Notes under the pieces: model-generated
What the model was told of the DNA's origin: nothing
Seen by the model: the letters and a program-made list of their open reading frames with translations, nothing else
Databases searched by the model: none
Program-made: the position numbers and the translations under genes
Source of the DNA: Diogma glabrata
Taxonomy: Eukaryota > Arthropoda > Insecta > Diptera > Cylindrotomidae
Assembly: GCA_963693315.1 (NCBI GenBank)
Contig: OY856186.1
Coordinates: 84,383,496 to 84,447,495 of the forward strand
Length of the DNA: 64,000 nucleotides
Direction of reading: 5' to 3'
Part shown: positions 20,629 to 34,440 of the stretch, in pieces
How positions within the stretch are numbered: position 1 is the stretch's first letter
Layout of the letters: every line of letters starts with the position of its first letter

Positions 20629-21051
20629 AAAATCAATTTTCTATGAACTGTACGGATTTTCGATTTCTTCGATTTGGTAGTTTAAAGAGTTCGTTATAAT
20701 TTTTAAGGTGGTTTGAGTCGGGATTTATTTAGTTTTTGTTTAAGTTTGATTGTGTTTTCTGGAATTTTTTAGTTCGGTGATTTAATTTATTTTGCTGATT
20801 TAATTTTTGGGAATAATTTAAAAGAATTTTACAGTAAAATCGAAGTAAAATCAATTTTCTATGAACTGTACGGATTTTCGATTTCTTCGATTTGGTAGTT
20901 TAAAGAGTTCGTTATAATTTTTAAGGTCGTTTGAGTTGGGATTTATTTAGTTTTTGTTTAAGTTTGATTGTGTTTTTTGGAATTTTTTAGTTCGGTGATT
21001 TAATTTATTTTGCTGATTTAATTTTTGGGAATAATTTAAAAGAATTTTACA
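20623..21051 (+). repeat. Tandem duplication, unit ~218 bp
   Basis: Two head-to-tail copies, 20623-20840 and 20841-21051, both start CGAAGTAAAATCAATTTTCT and end AAAAGAATTTTACA. They differ at only a few bases (for example GGTGGTTTGAGTCGG versus GGTCGTTTGAGTTGG). The unit begins in the terminal bases of family X copy B, so the duplication involves the element boundary. Confidence 0.85.
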
Positions 21052-24000
21052 TAGGCATCCAAGTGGTTGCATTATGTGCGGGTGAGATTAAAATTATTTG
21101 GCATTACTTGTCACACATTTGGATCGTGTTTTGTAATAAACATTGAACATGCTAAATGGAGGAATGCATGTCTGGCAGAGCTGCAATCCAACGAACTTGA
21201 GCTACGTGTTTTCGAACAGTAATATCCCCTAGTTCAATAGAAATAGTCAAATATACACGCAAAAGAGACTGTCTAAACGCAATTAAATAAGCAAAACAAT
21301 AAAACAAGGACTCTGACGAACCCAAAGACCGAAGAAACCAAGAACATCACCTCAAATCCAATCCAACTACATTTAAATGTTTAAATAAGTTATTCACTTA
21401 CCCCCTGATTCTTCCGGATTCAAAGATTCATTCTTTTGAATGCGTCCGAAAACTTTTGTTCTGGGTTCGGCAAACTCCGAAAAATACCGTTGGCCTGGGA
21501 TCTTGAAATATTTCATCGTAATCATCAAATGAAATTGGCGTATAATTTACATACACAAAACCACTGCGCTAAACAGTAACTTTTTTTCTAATATGTATTA
21601 TAATAAATCAGTTTTACAAAATAAAAATTTTAACGAAATAAGTTTTACAACCAAATTTTTTGTCTAATCAATCTTTCTAAAGCACACATGTAAGTTTTGA
21701 TAGTTATCAAACAATACCAACAAAAAAAGTTTTCGTTTTCGTTTGTTTTATTATAATTGAACAAAAAAAATTTTTTTTTCTAACAACTTTTCTAATTTAA
21801 GGAAAATTATTATCCAAGGAAAAATATGAATTGTCACAACATTAGTCCTGATTCTTTTTTCAACAAACAAAAATACAAAATGCACACCTTTCAATCTCCG
21901 TACAGTACATTCACAAACCGTCCTCTTGATTTTATTCCGATTGACTCTGATACATACTTTATAGTGTCAATCTAACTAAAGTTTTTGAAAAAAAAACTAC
22001 TAACAACATATTAAAAATCTAGATCGACTGTCCAAAACATTAACAAATGTCCAAGTGAATATCAAAAAAATTCTATGAACCAAACGCGTAGAAAATAAAA
22101 TAGCAAATCAAACAAGTTGAAAAAAGATATGAACAAAAGACGATAAGTTGTATTTCGCGTGTTGATTTATGCATAAGAAGTTTAGACAAATGCATTTTTA
22201 CGTCACAAACTTATGCATTTTCTGTCACAAACTTATGCATTGGTGGTGTACTGAGATTTAGTGGCAATTAACGTTTTACGGTATCGTAAAAGTAGACAGT
22301 GTTCATCAACGTGGCTTCCATTCTTGAATAGGTAAAAAATAAAAACACCATCCATGCTGTGTAAAACTGTGTAGAAAGAACCGACAAAAATTTTTATTAA
22401 AAGTAAGTTAGTCAGTCTTTGTCTATTTATGTTGTTCAACCAAAAAAGAAATATGTATTACTCTGGATTGAAAAAGAACAATCTAAAAATATTTTAAAGA
22501 TTTCGTAAACGAACTCATCAACTTTGGTTGGATCCTTTTTTTCAAAAATTACGGTTACAAGTTTTGATCATAAACGGGAATGATGTGCACTTATTGAGCA
22601 TGTGGTCCTTTGCATTTGAATATCATTGTGTCAAAATTCAAAATTTTGTTAACGTACAAATAGTTAAGATAAGTATCGGTAGTTTTGTGTTAGACACAAG
22701 CAATTTCGTTTTCTCGTGTACGAATAGAATAAATATTTTTATTAATCCATAAAACCTTTTTATAGAATAAGATATAAGAGATATTTTTTCAAGCATATTT
22801 CATTACAATTTAATGATATAGAACAAAAGAGATAACACACCTGTTGATCTAGAAACATCAGTGTAAATTATGTGCCTTCCGGGACTGACAACAAAATGAC
22901 TTATATTTGATAAAGATTTCTTTCATTTTGATTTTCTATCAACATAAATCTTATTTCAAATGAAAGGAAACCTTCTTTTGATGATTAATGTGAACATTAT
23001 TGACATCATAAACTTCGATAAGGTGAATAATATATGTTTTCAATGTAGAAAGGTTATATGTGGAAAACGAAGATTAAGATTTATATTACTTTCTATTTCC
23101 ACAAATTCTTGGAATTTGGAGAAGAGAATTTTAAAAATAAATGAGATAATATAATTTGATATCCTTTTCTGTAACAAAAAACAAGCGTTCACTAAGAAGT
23201 GTTCTTCGTATTAAATTATACAGCTAACTAAAAAACGTATTTACTGATAAATTTTAAATTTTTCTACCAAAAGCCTTTAATAGAAAAAAAAAACTTCAAC
23301 AAAACTTTTGTTTGCATCTCCTCACATTTCTGCAACCGTGTTCAAGCTAAACAAACAAGAACCATTCATCAAAAATCTATAACAAAGATTTCACAGTACA
23401 AGCAACATTTATTTACGTGAAGTAATTTTCTCATCTCCATTTAAACAAGGAAAACTGTTACAAAAACAACAACGCAAACATAAAATAGAATAACGGAAAA
23501 CTGTAATTTGTTTTTCTTTATTCTATCTTTTTCGTTCCTAGAAAACATTAGAAAAAATAAAAAATGCATCATGAATCACTGTAAATAAACAATTACTATT
23601 TTACAATGGATAATGTTGGAGTAAAATGTAAATACAAAGAATTTTGAATGAAAATATGAAAACGAAAAAAAACTAGGACGGAAACAAAAGACGCTGACAA
23701 AAAAAAGATCGTCTGACACAAGAAAATAAACGATTCTCTTTAATAAAGATTTTACGGTGTAAATTAGTTGCTAATAAAGACTTTAGCTTAAGGCTATTAA
23801 TAACTGGCATGCAAAAATAGAATCTTTGAATAGATGCAATTATGTTTGGTATTTAATTAATGATAAAAATACTTTGAATAACAGATTTAGAACTAAGCTC
23901 TCATTGTGAAATAAAGAAAACCTTCAGAAAGCAAATCAGTTTTTTAATGAAATTTTAAAATAAACAATCGAAAAAAATGCCTTCACATAGCAACGCCTCT

Positions 24001-26546
24001 TGTATCATTAACTTTGAAGAGTTAACGGCCCAAGACAATAAGTCTCATATTCGACCGAATGTTTTTGGTGCCTCCTTTAAGTTTATTTGCCATTACTCAA
24101 AATTTCAAACGCTTTTTTCCCACTCTTGATGCATGATTCACAAACAAATAATGCAAATGATTTTCAATTTTCCTTTTGATCTGTATACCTAACCACTCAG
24201 CTGATTAAACGCAGTGGTGGTGGTTTAACGCTTGGGTCTGTGAGGCCTAGGTTTGCGATACTAAAATAATTTTACTTGAAACGTTCCTTTACTTTAAAAC
24301 TCTTATCAAATTTCAAGCTACCCTGTGTCAAAACTAGGAAAAAACGCGTTTTAGTTTTTTTTTATACTAACAATTGCAGATGTTTCAAGAAAATTGAAAA
24401 TGGTCAATTTAAAATTTTTTATTTTATCGACGTCATAATTCGATTTTTCATCTATTTCTATTTGTAAATTTTAGCACTATCTGCATTATGAGTAACAGAA
24501 GTGTTATAGACAAAGACTTCGCTAAGAAGCATTTGTAGCGAGCGGTTATTATAGTTCAAGATGACCCCAAGCAATCCTGACGCCTTGAGCATCCGTGCAC
24601 CTTGAGTTGCTTCCGACTAGTCTCAGTTTGTGGGCTCGGTAGATTTTATCCACAGATCACTACACATTGTCAAATTCACACGATAAGTTTTAAAACAGGA
24701 CTGAATCAAAGATACAAAGAAGAGGAATTCTGACGACCCTATCAATCCATTGGAAACGAGACTAACACCACCATCAAATCAAATATAGTTATTGAATTTT
24801 AATTACAAATAACAACGAAAAAATTTCACTCACCCATGATTGATCAGGATCCCAATCTTCATACTGAGTTAATTATTATGGTAAACACAAATCGCATTGC
24901 GCTAAACTGAACAATTGGTCGTAATAGAAAAAATTGTTATAAAAAAAACGGGCTTAGTTCATAACTGCTATTGCTGTTGATCGCAAACATTTCACTAGGT
25001 AGTAGAAGAGGTCGTATACTTAATAAAACAATAAAATATTTTTTAATGTGGACGATGTAGTCAAGGGTAACTGTTCAATTGGTAGAATTGTAAAAATGCT
25101 GGTAATTTATATTTTTTGTTGTAGTTTTGGTAGAAAAACTCACACAGAAGCTGGGATCGTGTGTTTATACAAAAACTACTGAGAATAAGAGTAACTGTTG
25201 TGAGGCAGTTATGGTCGACCATGATGATGAATATAATGTTGTTGAACGAGACGATTGTTAACTGCGTTCAACAGTAATTTTATAATCTTGCACTCACTGC
25301 TATCAAAATGTTTGAGCCCGCTGCCAAACTTTTTTACTTGCATATCTTCACCACTACTCTTTCAAATCAAAAAAAAAGTTCACTTGAGATTATTTATCGA
25401 TGTAAAGATCATACAGTTTTACAAGAAAATATTCGCAAATAAACGAAAAAAATTAAAATGATGGACAAAAACCATTATACTCATTGTTTTATTATGAATA
25501 GAACGAACAATAAGAGTTTACATCGAATATTTCTGATCGCTAAAATTGATATTTTAACGCAGATACTTGAAAGTATTTTAGAGACAACTGCTTCCTAACA
25601 CATTGCCAGGTTTATTATATGTAGTTTGATTATTGATAATATACTTAACTTAAAGTACATACAACGTAAGAAATATTACTACAACTAAAGAGGGCATTAG
25701 CGATAAACGATAAATCAATTTACAGGTTTTACCTAAACTTTTCGTTTACTAAACTACCGGAAAATGTTTGTCTATTTTATCTTTATTTAATTAATAAATA
25801 GATTAACACTAAACAAAGGCATGCTTTTCATTATATAAATAGAGATATGTTTTATAATTTTCAAATACCGTATAAAACCAAAAAAATTCCAACAAAAATA
25901 TTCGATATTAATACAGCAAAGAAATTCTGCGGATGGATAAGGCATTAATTACATTGAGCGAGTCAACAAACTACTAGTTGGCAAGTTAAAATGAGGGTAA
26001 GTAGCGAATTAGCCAGTCTATCAACTTTCTGATTATATTGTTTAGAATCTGCTAGCTAGCCAGGAGTAGTAAATTCACTGGCAAGTATGTAATGGAAACT
26101 AAATATGCCGAAATTGATACATGTTTTAGCATATTAATATTTACCCACTATTGGAGAATTAAAAGAGCTTTTTTTGCTGTAGGATATAAATTTGTACAAA
26201 GCTTACTTTAAATCTTAATAATCAAACAATCATCACAATTCGTTTTTATGGGGATATTTTAGACTAAAAACGTAAAACCCAAAAACTTAAGTTCTATTAA
26301 TATTCAAGGAGTGTAAATTAAGCTTTAAATCTATTAGTTACAATACTTTTGTTTTTGGTTCACAGTACAATTTTGTTTATATTATTTTACTTGTTAATGG
26401 TTTTATTGCGGTTTGTTCTAATTTGATTATAAAGAGGGTTGAATTGATGTTACTTAGTCTATCTCCACTACTCATTAGTTTTGGTTTAAATTTCTCAATA
26501 AACATTGATTCGTACACAATAAGTTTCCAGGTGTTTCTCACTGTTT
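21052..26546. other. Long AT-rich region without recognised genes
   Basis: A partial copy of the 13811-14335 element sits at 21440-21541, ending CATCAAATGAAATTGGCGT. A loosely similar module (GCGCTAAAC, CTGACGA.CC and a CTTACCCCC/CTCACCCATG phrase) recurs at 21280-21570 and 24720-24910, suggesting an old dispersed repeat. A weak B-box-like GGTTTGCGATAC is at 24251. Short frames at 22233, 22528, 22960, 24276 and 25255 show no domains. Confidence 0.4.
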
Positions 26547-26741
26547 TTATGTTTTTGGAATTTGGGTTGTCGTTCCTATGTGTTTATTTTCTGCTATGTG
26601 GTTTGCTACACTGGATTTATTTACATCTTTCTGCTTAACGTCTTTTCGATGTTTCTCAAATCGGCTCTCCAATTTGATCGATGTCTTACCAATATATTTG
26701 TTGCTTTTGAATTGGTGATCGACGGATAATAAAGCTAACAA
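26547..26741 (-). pseudogene. Penelope-like GIY-YIG endonuclease fragment
   Basis: The 64-codon minus-strand frame contains NKYIGKTSIKLESRFEKHR followed by SSVANHIAENKH. This is the spacing of the GIY-YIG endonuclease of Penelope-like retroelements: YIG, a conserved arginine about 10 residues later, and a His/Asn pair near the end. Only this small piece is present; no RT domain adjoins it. A related but separate fragment is at 43973-44758. Confidence 0.6.
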
Positions 26742-29700
26742 ATTCTTACGGCCGAGCTATCTTTTTCTGGCAATAGAGTGGTTAAACTTCTTCTAGTTTT
26801 TTTTATTTTGAAATTTTTCAAGATTTAATTGATGAAATGATGGGAAAATCTGCTGCTTCAGAAAAATCGAAAAAGATTGAAATATTTAAAATTTTTTTAA
26901 ATAAATCATCGACTGTTTAATTTTTGAGCTATATACGCGAGTTTGTTTTTCTGCCCCACCCCCCTCAATTTCGAACATTATAAAGTAAAAGATTTTAAAA
27001 AAAATTGACGGTTATAGGAAATGTTGTAAAGATTGAACATAAACTATAGCGGTCGGCTTCTCAATTAAAATGTTATTTGGAGGAGGTTGAGAGTAAAAAT
27101 TTTGAAATAAATATTTTTGAACAAGTGAATTTTTTTAGTCCAAAAAATTTTCCTTGTAATTTTCGAAAGCGCATTTTTCGACTTATTTTCAAATGAGATT
27201 TTTAATAAACTTTATTTACTAGGCTTATACAAGATTTCTAAGAGACTGCTCTGATCAGCACGATATTTAATTAACACTGAAAGAAACGATTAAAATAAAA
27301 ACATTTTAATTAATTTGCAACGATAAAATTTATTTATACAATAAAAGTTAACATGGAAACAAATATGGTATTTATCCTTTATTTTTACTATAAAAATGAT
27401 TTCTCATAAAACAACAAACGATAGAAACATTTAATATTAAGACTCGATATTAAATTAAACCTTCTATAAAAATCAATATTGCCACGCAATCGAATAACAT
27501 CAAATTGAAGGAAAATTCATTTGATCTAATTGATTTCCATTTTTACGGTTGCCAAATTTTCTGTTATCTTCTTAGACAAGTTACAGGGAAAATCGTTTTG
27601 ATGTTTCGTATCATTGTGTTAGATAAAATCAATGAAATGAAAATTTACCTACAAAATTCAAAGAAATTCGAATGTTAACAAATTTTTTAACTTTTATTGT
27701 GATGTTGATGTTTCAACACCTTTACTCAAATATTACGTTACTTGTGTTTTTTTTGTGTTCAGATTAGAACGAGGAAATAGAAATAAGATAACACAAAACA
27801 AAACTTTTGAGTTTATTTTTCAAAGCGTTTTCAAGTATTAAATTTTCTTGTTTGTTTGTGTTGTCTTAATGTGAAGACTTTTATGAGAATAAGTGTTAAA
27901 TCAATAAGTGCTACGTGATGTTTTTTATTTATGGTTTAATGAGTGAATTTACATAGCATCAATCAAAGTAAACTTTTACAATCAGATTCAATTCTTGAGG
28001 TTTAATTTTATTTATTTCTTTGAAATCAAAATATCGTTAAAATCAAAAATAAAAACAACAGTTTTCCAACACTTTTTGAAAAACATGTCGATTTTCACAA
28101 AAATTGTAATTATTACTTAGGAAGCCTTTTTTATAAATTTTCTGTGCTGAGGTATAAGTTTAACCACTTCTATGAAACAGAAACAGTTGAAAAGTTTTAG
28201 GTAGTTACAGATAGAAATGTTGTTTATTTTTGCAAAATTTGTAACCATGGACAATACACTAACTAATGAAGGTACAGTCCGCACAATGCACACAATACTG
28301 ACTCGTACCTTTAATGAATAACGAACGTGGGTGACAAAAACGCATGGGGTCTTGATGAAACTTTGGCATACGAGCCGAATCACTTGAGAATGGACGATCG
28401 TGATTCATTTCAAAATTGGACTAAATAACTGGGCGTCTCCTAAGCAGCTCTTCATTGGAATCTTCACAAACTTCAAATCCTGGCTTTCAATCTTATTGAG
28501 ACTTGGTGTAAAAGGTTTGAGTACAGCTTCCCACACTTGAAGCCCATAAAAATTGTTATTGTCTTTTACAATATACATGATTACAACTGTAGGTAATACA
28601 CGACCCATATCACATAAAAATCAGTGACTTCTCAAAAAAATCTTTTTCGGTTATTTTAATAACAGTGTAATTAAACATCCTCTCCACCTTGAACTGTCAA
28701 ATTCAATTTATATATTTGGTTTGCAATTTTCCCCCCTGCACCATTCATTGGTAGGAGTTAAACCTAAAAAGTCTACTTTTTCATTTATCTTTTTTATTTA
28801 TCTTTTTATCTGGATGGCATTCATCAGTCATTGATTATCACACCATTCATTTGTATTGAAAGTCTGGCTGGTGGATGCAAGAGTTGTTTTGGCTTGTAAC
28901 AGCTTGTAACTAGCACCTGAATTATATTAACTTACTGCTCCGGTATTTTTGTTTCAAAATTTCCATACTCATTTGTTTGTTGTTTATGATTCGAATGTAC
29001 ATGATTGGAATTTACAACATCTTTGCTTCTGTTTGCATTCCTTTGACGAATTTTTTGATTGAAGGCAAATAAAAAATCACTGGGATTTTGAAACGCATTT
29101 TCTTCTTACGGGAACATTCATCGCTTTAAATATTTACACCAAACCACTACATTATCTTATATGTTCTTTACATTTTAAGGAATTCCATGTCAACGTAGCA
29201 TGGTAAGTTTTTGCAGTACCATTACTCGATTTGATATGTCCAACTTACAAGATACTCTCTTTTCAATCCCGATAAGCTTCAATAAATTGCCTGTCAAAAT
29301 GCGGGGACAAGAATATATAAAATAACATCTTATTTAACTCTCCATTATTGGTGGTTCCGTAAAAATCCTCAAATAACTTGAAATGTTGGTGTATCGTTGT
29401 AGACTTCCGTCGCTTATAGGATGAGACAAATTTTAAAAATTTCGATGCATTTGAAAATTTTGAGCACCAACAAATAAAATAGTTTCTAGGATTGATGGAA
29501 GTGTCGATGTTGTACCGAAAACTTTTCAAATTAAAAATTTACTGATAAGTTTTCTTTGAATTTGAAAATCATTAAATGTTGTTTCAAGTGACACAAACTT
29601 CTATAATCTTAAAGCTGCTTTTATTCATAATCTTTACATAAACACATATCTTATCTATTCAATTGCTTTTAACATATATCCACAATAAAAACTTTATTAT

Positions 29701-30294
29701 CTTGTAGACACATCTTCTTCTTCCATCATATTTTCACCATTGAAATAAAACATTTTCACCTCCCCAAACAAACCTTGGATAACGACAACAATACATCTCC
29801 TCTAACTTTAACAACTGTGAATATTTAAATAATAAAAAAACAATTAGTACTTCTTTCACGACTTTTCCTCCTCTTATCTCATGAAGATACAAAATAAATG
29901 GAATAATTATTTCAGTTAATTGAAGAGTTTTCACGCGACATAATTTTGATCCTCTTGTTGTTTCAAATTAAAATGTTATGAAAAAAATTTCAAAAAGTTG
30001 GTGGATAAACTTTAAAAGTTAAGTGAATAATTTGCAATTGATTTTGATTTTGTGTGATATTGCTTTGTGAAATTTGATATCATCTAACACATTGGGCGGG
30101 AATAGTAATGACAAGAATTCCAATAATTTTTACATAATCTTTCACTGGTTTTTATGCCTTAATTATTTTACATAATGTAGCAGTATATTTTCAAGTGTTC
30201 CTCACTTACTCGTATTAATTTCAACAGATGTTAATAGTTTTTACAACTTTTGTTAATTAACCCTTTTGTTAAAGTAAATGTGTTATTTGATACT
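26742..30294. other. AT-rich region without recognised genes
   Basis: Short minus-strand frames at 28117, 28405, 29263 and 29734 have no recognisable domain, and none has a convincing start, splice or promoter context. No tandem or inverted repeat of note was seen. Confidence 0.35.
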
Positions 30295-30490
30295 AGTGCC
30301 AGTTTGCATCCAAAAGATGTGGTATGGGATATCGATCTGGGATAATAACATTGTTTATACAACAAGAGGCCCCATATGATCTCCAGTCATTTTGCTCTTT
30401 CTTCGGAAATAAATACAGTGGAGCTGGAACACGAAAGAGCCGACAATCAATGAGAATGTCTTGATCAAGCCTAACGCGAGAATTTAACTG
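30295..30490 (-). pseudogene. Ty3-type RT relic
   Basis: On the minus strand one frame reads PLYLFPKKEQNDWRSYGA then INNVIIPDRYPIPHLLDAN. This corresponds to the first RT motifs of Ty3-type elements (LVPKKDGxWRPCGDYRxLN, then IPDRYPxPHLxD). The sequence drifts away on both sides, and stops follow within 70 codons. The short minus frames at 30688-30954 may be further pieces of the same element but are not recognisable. Confidence 0.6.
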
Positions 30491-32989
30491 TGAAAACTCA
30501 TTTTTAACTTTCTGAGCCTTTAAGCCTCCAGTCTACTTGAACGTAAAAGATAGTTTCCACACCTTGGAACATAAAATTATCCCTGTTGATTTTTTGCTCC
30601 ACGGTATGTTGAATGTCATCAAATCTTTGTTTCTTATTAAATGTAGAAAAACTTTAATTTTCCATAATTAATCTTGGTGATAGCGTGTTATCTAAACATG
30701 AAATAGTTTATACTATTGGATGATTTGGTTGTATGATTCGTAGAAACTCTTTTATATACATCGTTTAGTATTTGTTTCAAATTTTCGACAGCACCTACAA
30801 AGTTTAACGAACGAACGTGATGAACTTCTTTGACCTTTGAATGAACGAACGTGATGACCTTCCAAGACCATCGTTGAAGGTATCGTACCTTCGTTGAGTA
30901 TCTGGAGGATGTATGGCAGCATGTGGGATGGATTAGTGGTGTCATGCAATCCATGTCAAAAATTAGTTAGGCTGAATACCCATGTAAAATGCCCATTCCT
31001 GAACAGAACCACTTGAATACCAAGAAGTCTCAAAATGGTATTATACCAAGTTATCAGGACCCTGTCTTGGTCGACCTACTTTTTCTTGACATTTTTAGGA
31101 ACAACTATGAACAAAAATAAATACCACAAATAAAATCAAAAACCATAAAAACATATAGAAAAGTGGGACATCTCCACAACGACAAGCGGTAGATGGAAAA
31201 GCATGTTTCTTTATCAAACCAAAGATGAGAACCCAAAATCGTCAAGAAATACAACTGTTGCGGGGAGCAGTATAGCATCGTTGTCAACAAGCAATAGCAT
31301 TGTTGAGGCAGAGAATAGTACAACACCGTTGGCAGGCGTTATGCCTTAACACAGGACAAGAGACGGCATAGAGGTTCATTTGTTCTACCTAAAGGTCTGC
31401 CTTGAACACTGGACGACACACTGAGGCGGGCATTTTGTGGAAGTGGCACTCGTTTTTTAAGTTCTTTGTGGAATGGTTGTCTATGGAGGACTTCGAGAAA
31501 AATACTGGAATGTAATAAGATTTCCCGAACCATTAGATCAGAGAATATAAAGTGGTCCAGTGAGACGCCGCAGAACAATGAAGAGAAGAGGACCAGTATT
31601 GTCAATTGTCAGGAATTCGTAGAACACCATTTCAAACTAAGCACCAGCAATACCAACTCTTGACAAACACGGCTTCATCGGTGGCAGGTAATTTTCTTAC
31701 CTACCAATTTGGCAAATTCATAGAATTCAACCATATAATCTGAATGACATCAGTAGAGCTGGAGGAAAGAAAGCTAGCAGGCAATACATCAGCTACAATT
31801 ACTTCCTAAAGAGACTATCTGAACCAGAATGTCAGCCAGTGTGATGGAGAAAATAATTTCGGGTGAAATTGAGAACGCTTCTGCAGAGCAACGATAATGC
31901 CATCACCAAGGTAAGGGAGAGGTTGTGAATGGAAATGAAGAGCCAGACATACTCTTTTCCTACATTTGACGAAAGTAGCCCAAGTAGTTATTTACCACTA
32001 GATAGAAGCGTCAGCTGCGGTGACTAAGATTTTCACTAAGAGATCTTACGCTGATACAAGAACCTTCACTTCCTAAAATAACGTTAAGAGCTCTTGCAAA
32101 TAACGAATTATGGGGAGCATGGGATACTAGTGAGCATGGGGTACTAAACTCATATAGAGCGTGTATTATGATTAAGAAAAATATTTATTACTCTTGCCTT
32201 TAAAATTTTATTGTCAAGGAAATGGTGGTAATAGAAACCACCTTCATGCTAGGCGAGACATCGGTCTATTATGCAGGTGATAGCGTAGTGATATTCCCCC
32301 AGACGTACGATGATTTGAGAAATGGTGCATCAAAAAAGTGTTGTCTTATCATTAGGTGTGATACAATACTCACAACGAGACATGGAGTAGCACGGACACA
32401 AACCAAAGCTGTCGGTTTTGATTTAATATTTAATTAATGAAAAAGGTTTTATTTTTTAACGTTGTGAGCACATCAACGTGGCTGACAAAACATAATCAGA
32501 AGGACCAAGTAGATACTCTGTAATTTTGTGCACAGAGGAACCAACCACTTAATCTGGCAGACACCTTGTGCATAGCTGTGGTATTAAAACTCAATCCGAG
32601 TATAGCTAAGTTGAAATGGAAGCATAACACGATAAGATTTACTAAATGTTTTGTTAATATGTTAAGAAAACACAATAATTGGCTATTTGCTATGCGGCTG
32701 TTATATGTTCCTTTTTAAAATTACACCGTCACCACTGCTTGTGAAAAGAACTGTTAAATAAATAAGATATACAAAAATATTAATAAAAATATTTACACAA
32801 TGAACTAGAGTATTACAGTATTAAGTATTTAAAACAATGCAAAAAAAAATACAGCGATGATGACAGCGGTGGGAGTTAAGCAGACTGCAAGCCATTTTTC
32901 TAATTCTTATCCTTGTTATACTTCTTCACTGAAAAAATCAATGGTTCAAAATACGTAAAACTAAATTTAGAAATATGTTCAACCATTGA
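30491..32989. other. Mixed region, partly less AT-rich, unrecognised
   Basis: The stretch 30850-32130 is noticeably less AT-rich than its surroundings and may be decayed coding sequence. Frames at 31105, 31339, 31466 and 32222 do not show any domain I know. An imperfect local repeat, GAACGAACGTGATGA, occurs near 30805 and 30842. Confidence 0.35.
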
Positions 32990-34240
32990 TAATTGTTCTT
33001 TTATGTATAGACACAGGAGCAGATATTAGCTTAATAAAAAAGAACTTAATTCTGATACTTATTTCTGCTATACTGATCTGAAAATATTAATTCAAGCAAT
33101 TAATGATAATTTAGATGAAATCCTTGCACTTGTGAAAGGCTTTATGTTATATTATACCACAAAGTGTCAAATCATTTAAAAAACTTTATAATGTACCGTA
33201 TGATTTTCCTATTTTTTGTGCTGGTATTCTTAGAAAGGAGTTTTTGGAATTTATAAGTGTTAAATCGATTATAATAAAAAATTATACAATTGGTTCAACA
33301 TAACATTGATAGTAATATTCCTCTAATTACTGATCTCAATCCGAAATATATAATTCTGGCAAGATCTGAAGCTTATATTCAGCTACCAATTAATATATAT
33401 GATAATTAAGATTATATCTTTGTTTATCTCAAGAATTAGTTTAACGTGTTTTTCTACCCAGTAGCGTTTTCACTCCAACAAATAATTACCCAATTATTAG
33501 CATCTTAAATAAAATTAAAAAACATACAAATAAAAAATGAAATATTACCAAATTGCACAAAATACTTGTCAGACTCTTTGGAAAACTATCTTAAAAGATT
33601 AGATGAAGAAATCAATACAAACATATTATATAGTTAAGAGAAGAAATCGATTCAAAATATGGTACCCCAGTTTAATGGACCCTCGACATATTTTACATAG
33701 ATGGACATAAAGTTTCTGCGACTGAAGTCATCTTCCACACAATTTCCCTTTTACCAAATTCTCTACCTATATTTAAAAAACACTAGAATGCCACATTCAT
33801 TAAAATCAGAAATAATCCTTGGATACAATCCTTGGAATTCTCCGATTTTATTAGCTCTCAAAAAATCTTAATCTAGCCAAACAAAATGGAGCCTTGTGGT
33901 AGATTTTCGCAAAATTAATGAAATCACGATTAATAATGTTTTCACACTACCTAGTATAAATGAGATTTTGGAGCAATTTGAAAAGTTTTAATATAATACA
34001 ATATAGATAAGAATGACAAACAAAAACCAGTATTTAGCAATGAAATGAGTCATTTCCACTTATCAAGAATGTGATTTGGGTTAAAGGGAGTACCAAGTAC
34101 GTTTCAACACCTGATTTTTCGATATATAATATTTTTAAATGTTTTGTTTATATAGAAGATGTTATTATATTCAGTTACAGCCATGCGGATCACAACACAA
34201 AACTTATTAAAAAATTTAAACTGTTTTTTAATACTAAGTA
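32990..34240 (+). pseudogene. Decayed Ty3-type pol (protease and RT)
   Basis: Scattered plus-strand pieces follow the order of a Ty3-type pol. A protease active-site segment LCIDTGADISLI is at 33001-33036. A pre-RT linker (IDGHKVSATEVIFHTISLLP) follows at about 33700, then RT motifs LVVDFRKINEITINN (about 33895) and LPSINEIL. A degraded FGLKGVPSTFQHL lies near 34075, and CFVYIEDVIIFS (about 34141-34176) has YIED where YIDD is expected. Stops and frame changes are numerous. A 31-bp imperfect direct repeat at 32811-32841 and 34239-34269 flanks it. It is clearly inactive. Confidence 0.7.
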
Positions 34241-34290
34241 TTGCAGTATTAATTATTTAAAACAATGCACAATAGTATATTGTATATTAA

Positions 34291-34365
34291 GAGCAGAAAG
34301 TACTACTATGCTGCCCGTGCATGAAAATTGCTATCATGCCAGAGGAGCAATGTTACTTTCTGCTC
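34291..34365 (+). repeat. 75-nt hairpin with 12-bp perfect base stem
   Basis: GAGCAGAAAGTA (34291-34302) pairs perfectly with TACTTTCTGCTC (34354-34365), and the enclosed bases can pair further, imperfectly (ATGCTGCCCGTGCATG with CATGCC..GGAGCAAT). The size resembles a pre-miRNA or a very small MITE. Nothing else supports transcription. Confidence 0.4.
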
Positions 34366-34440
34366 AAAGTAAGCATACCATTTTTTTAACGACTGCCAAC
34401 AAATACGATTAAAGTTCCCAAGGAGGCATTCATTTGTTGT

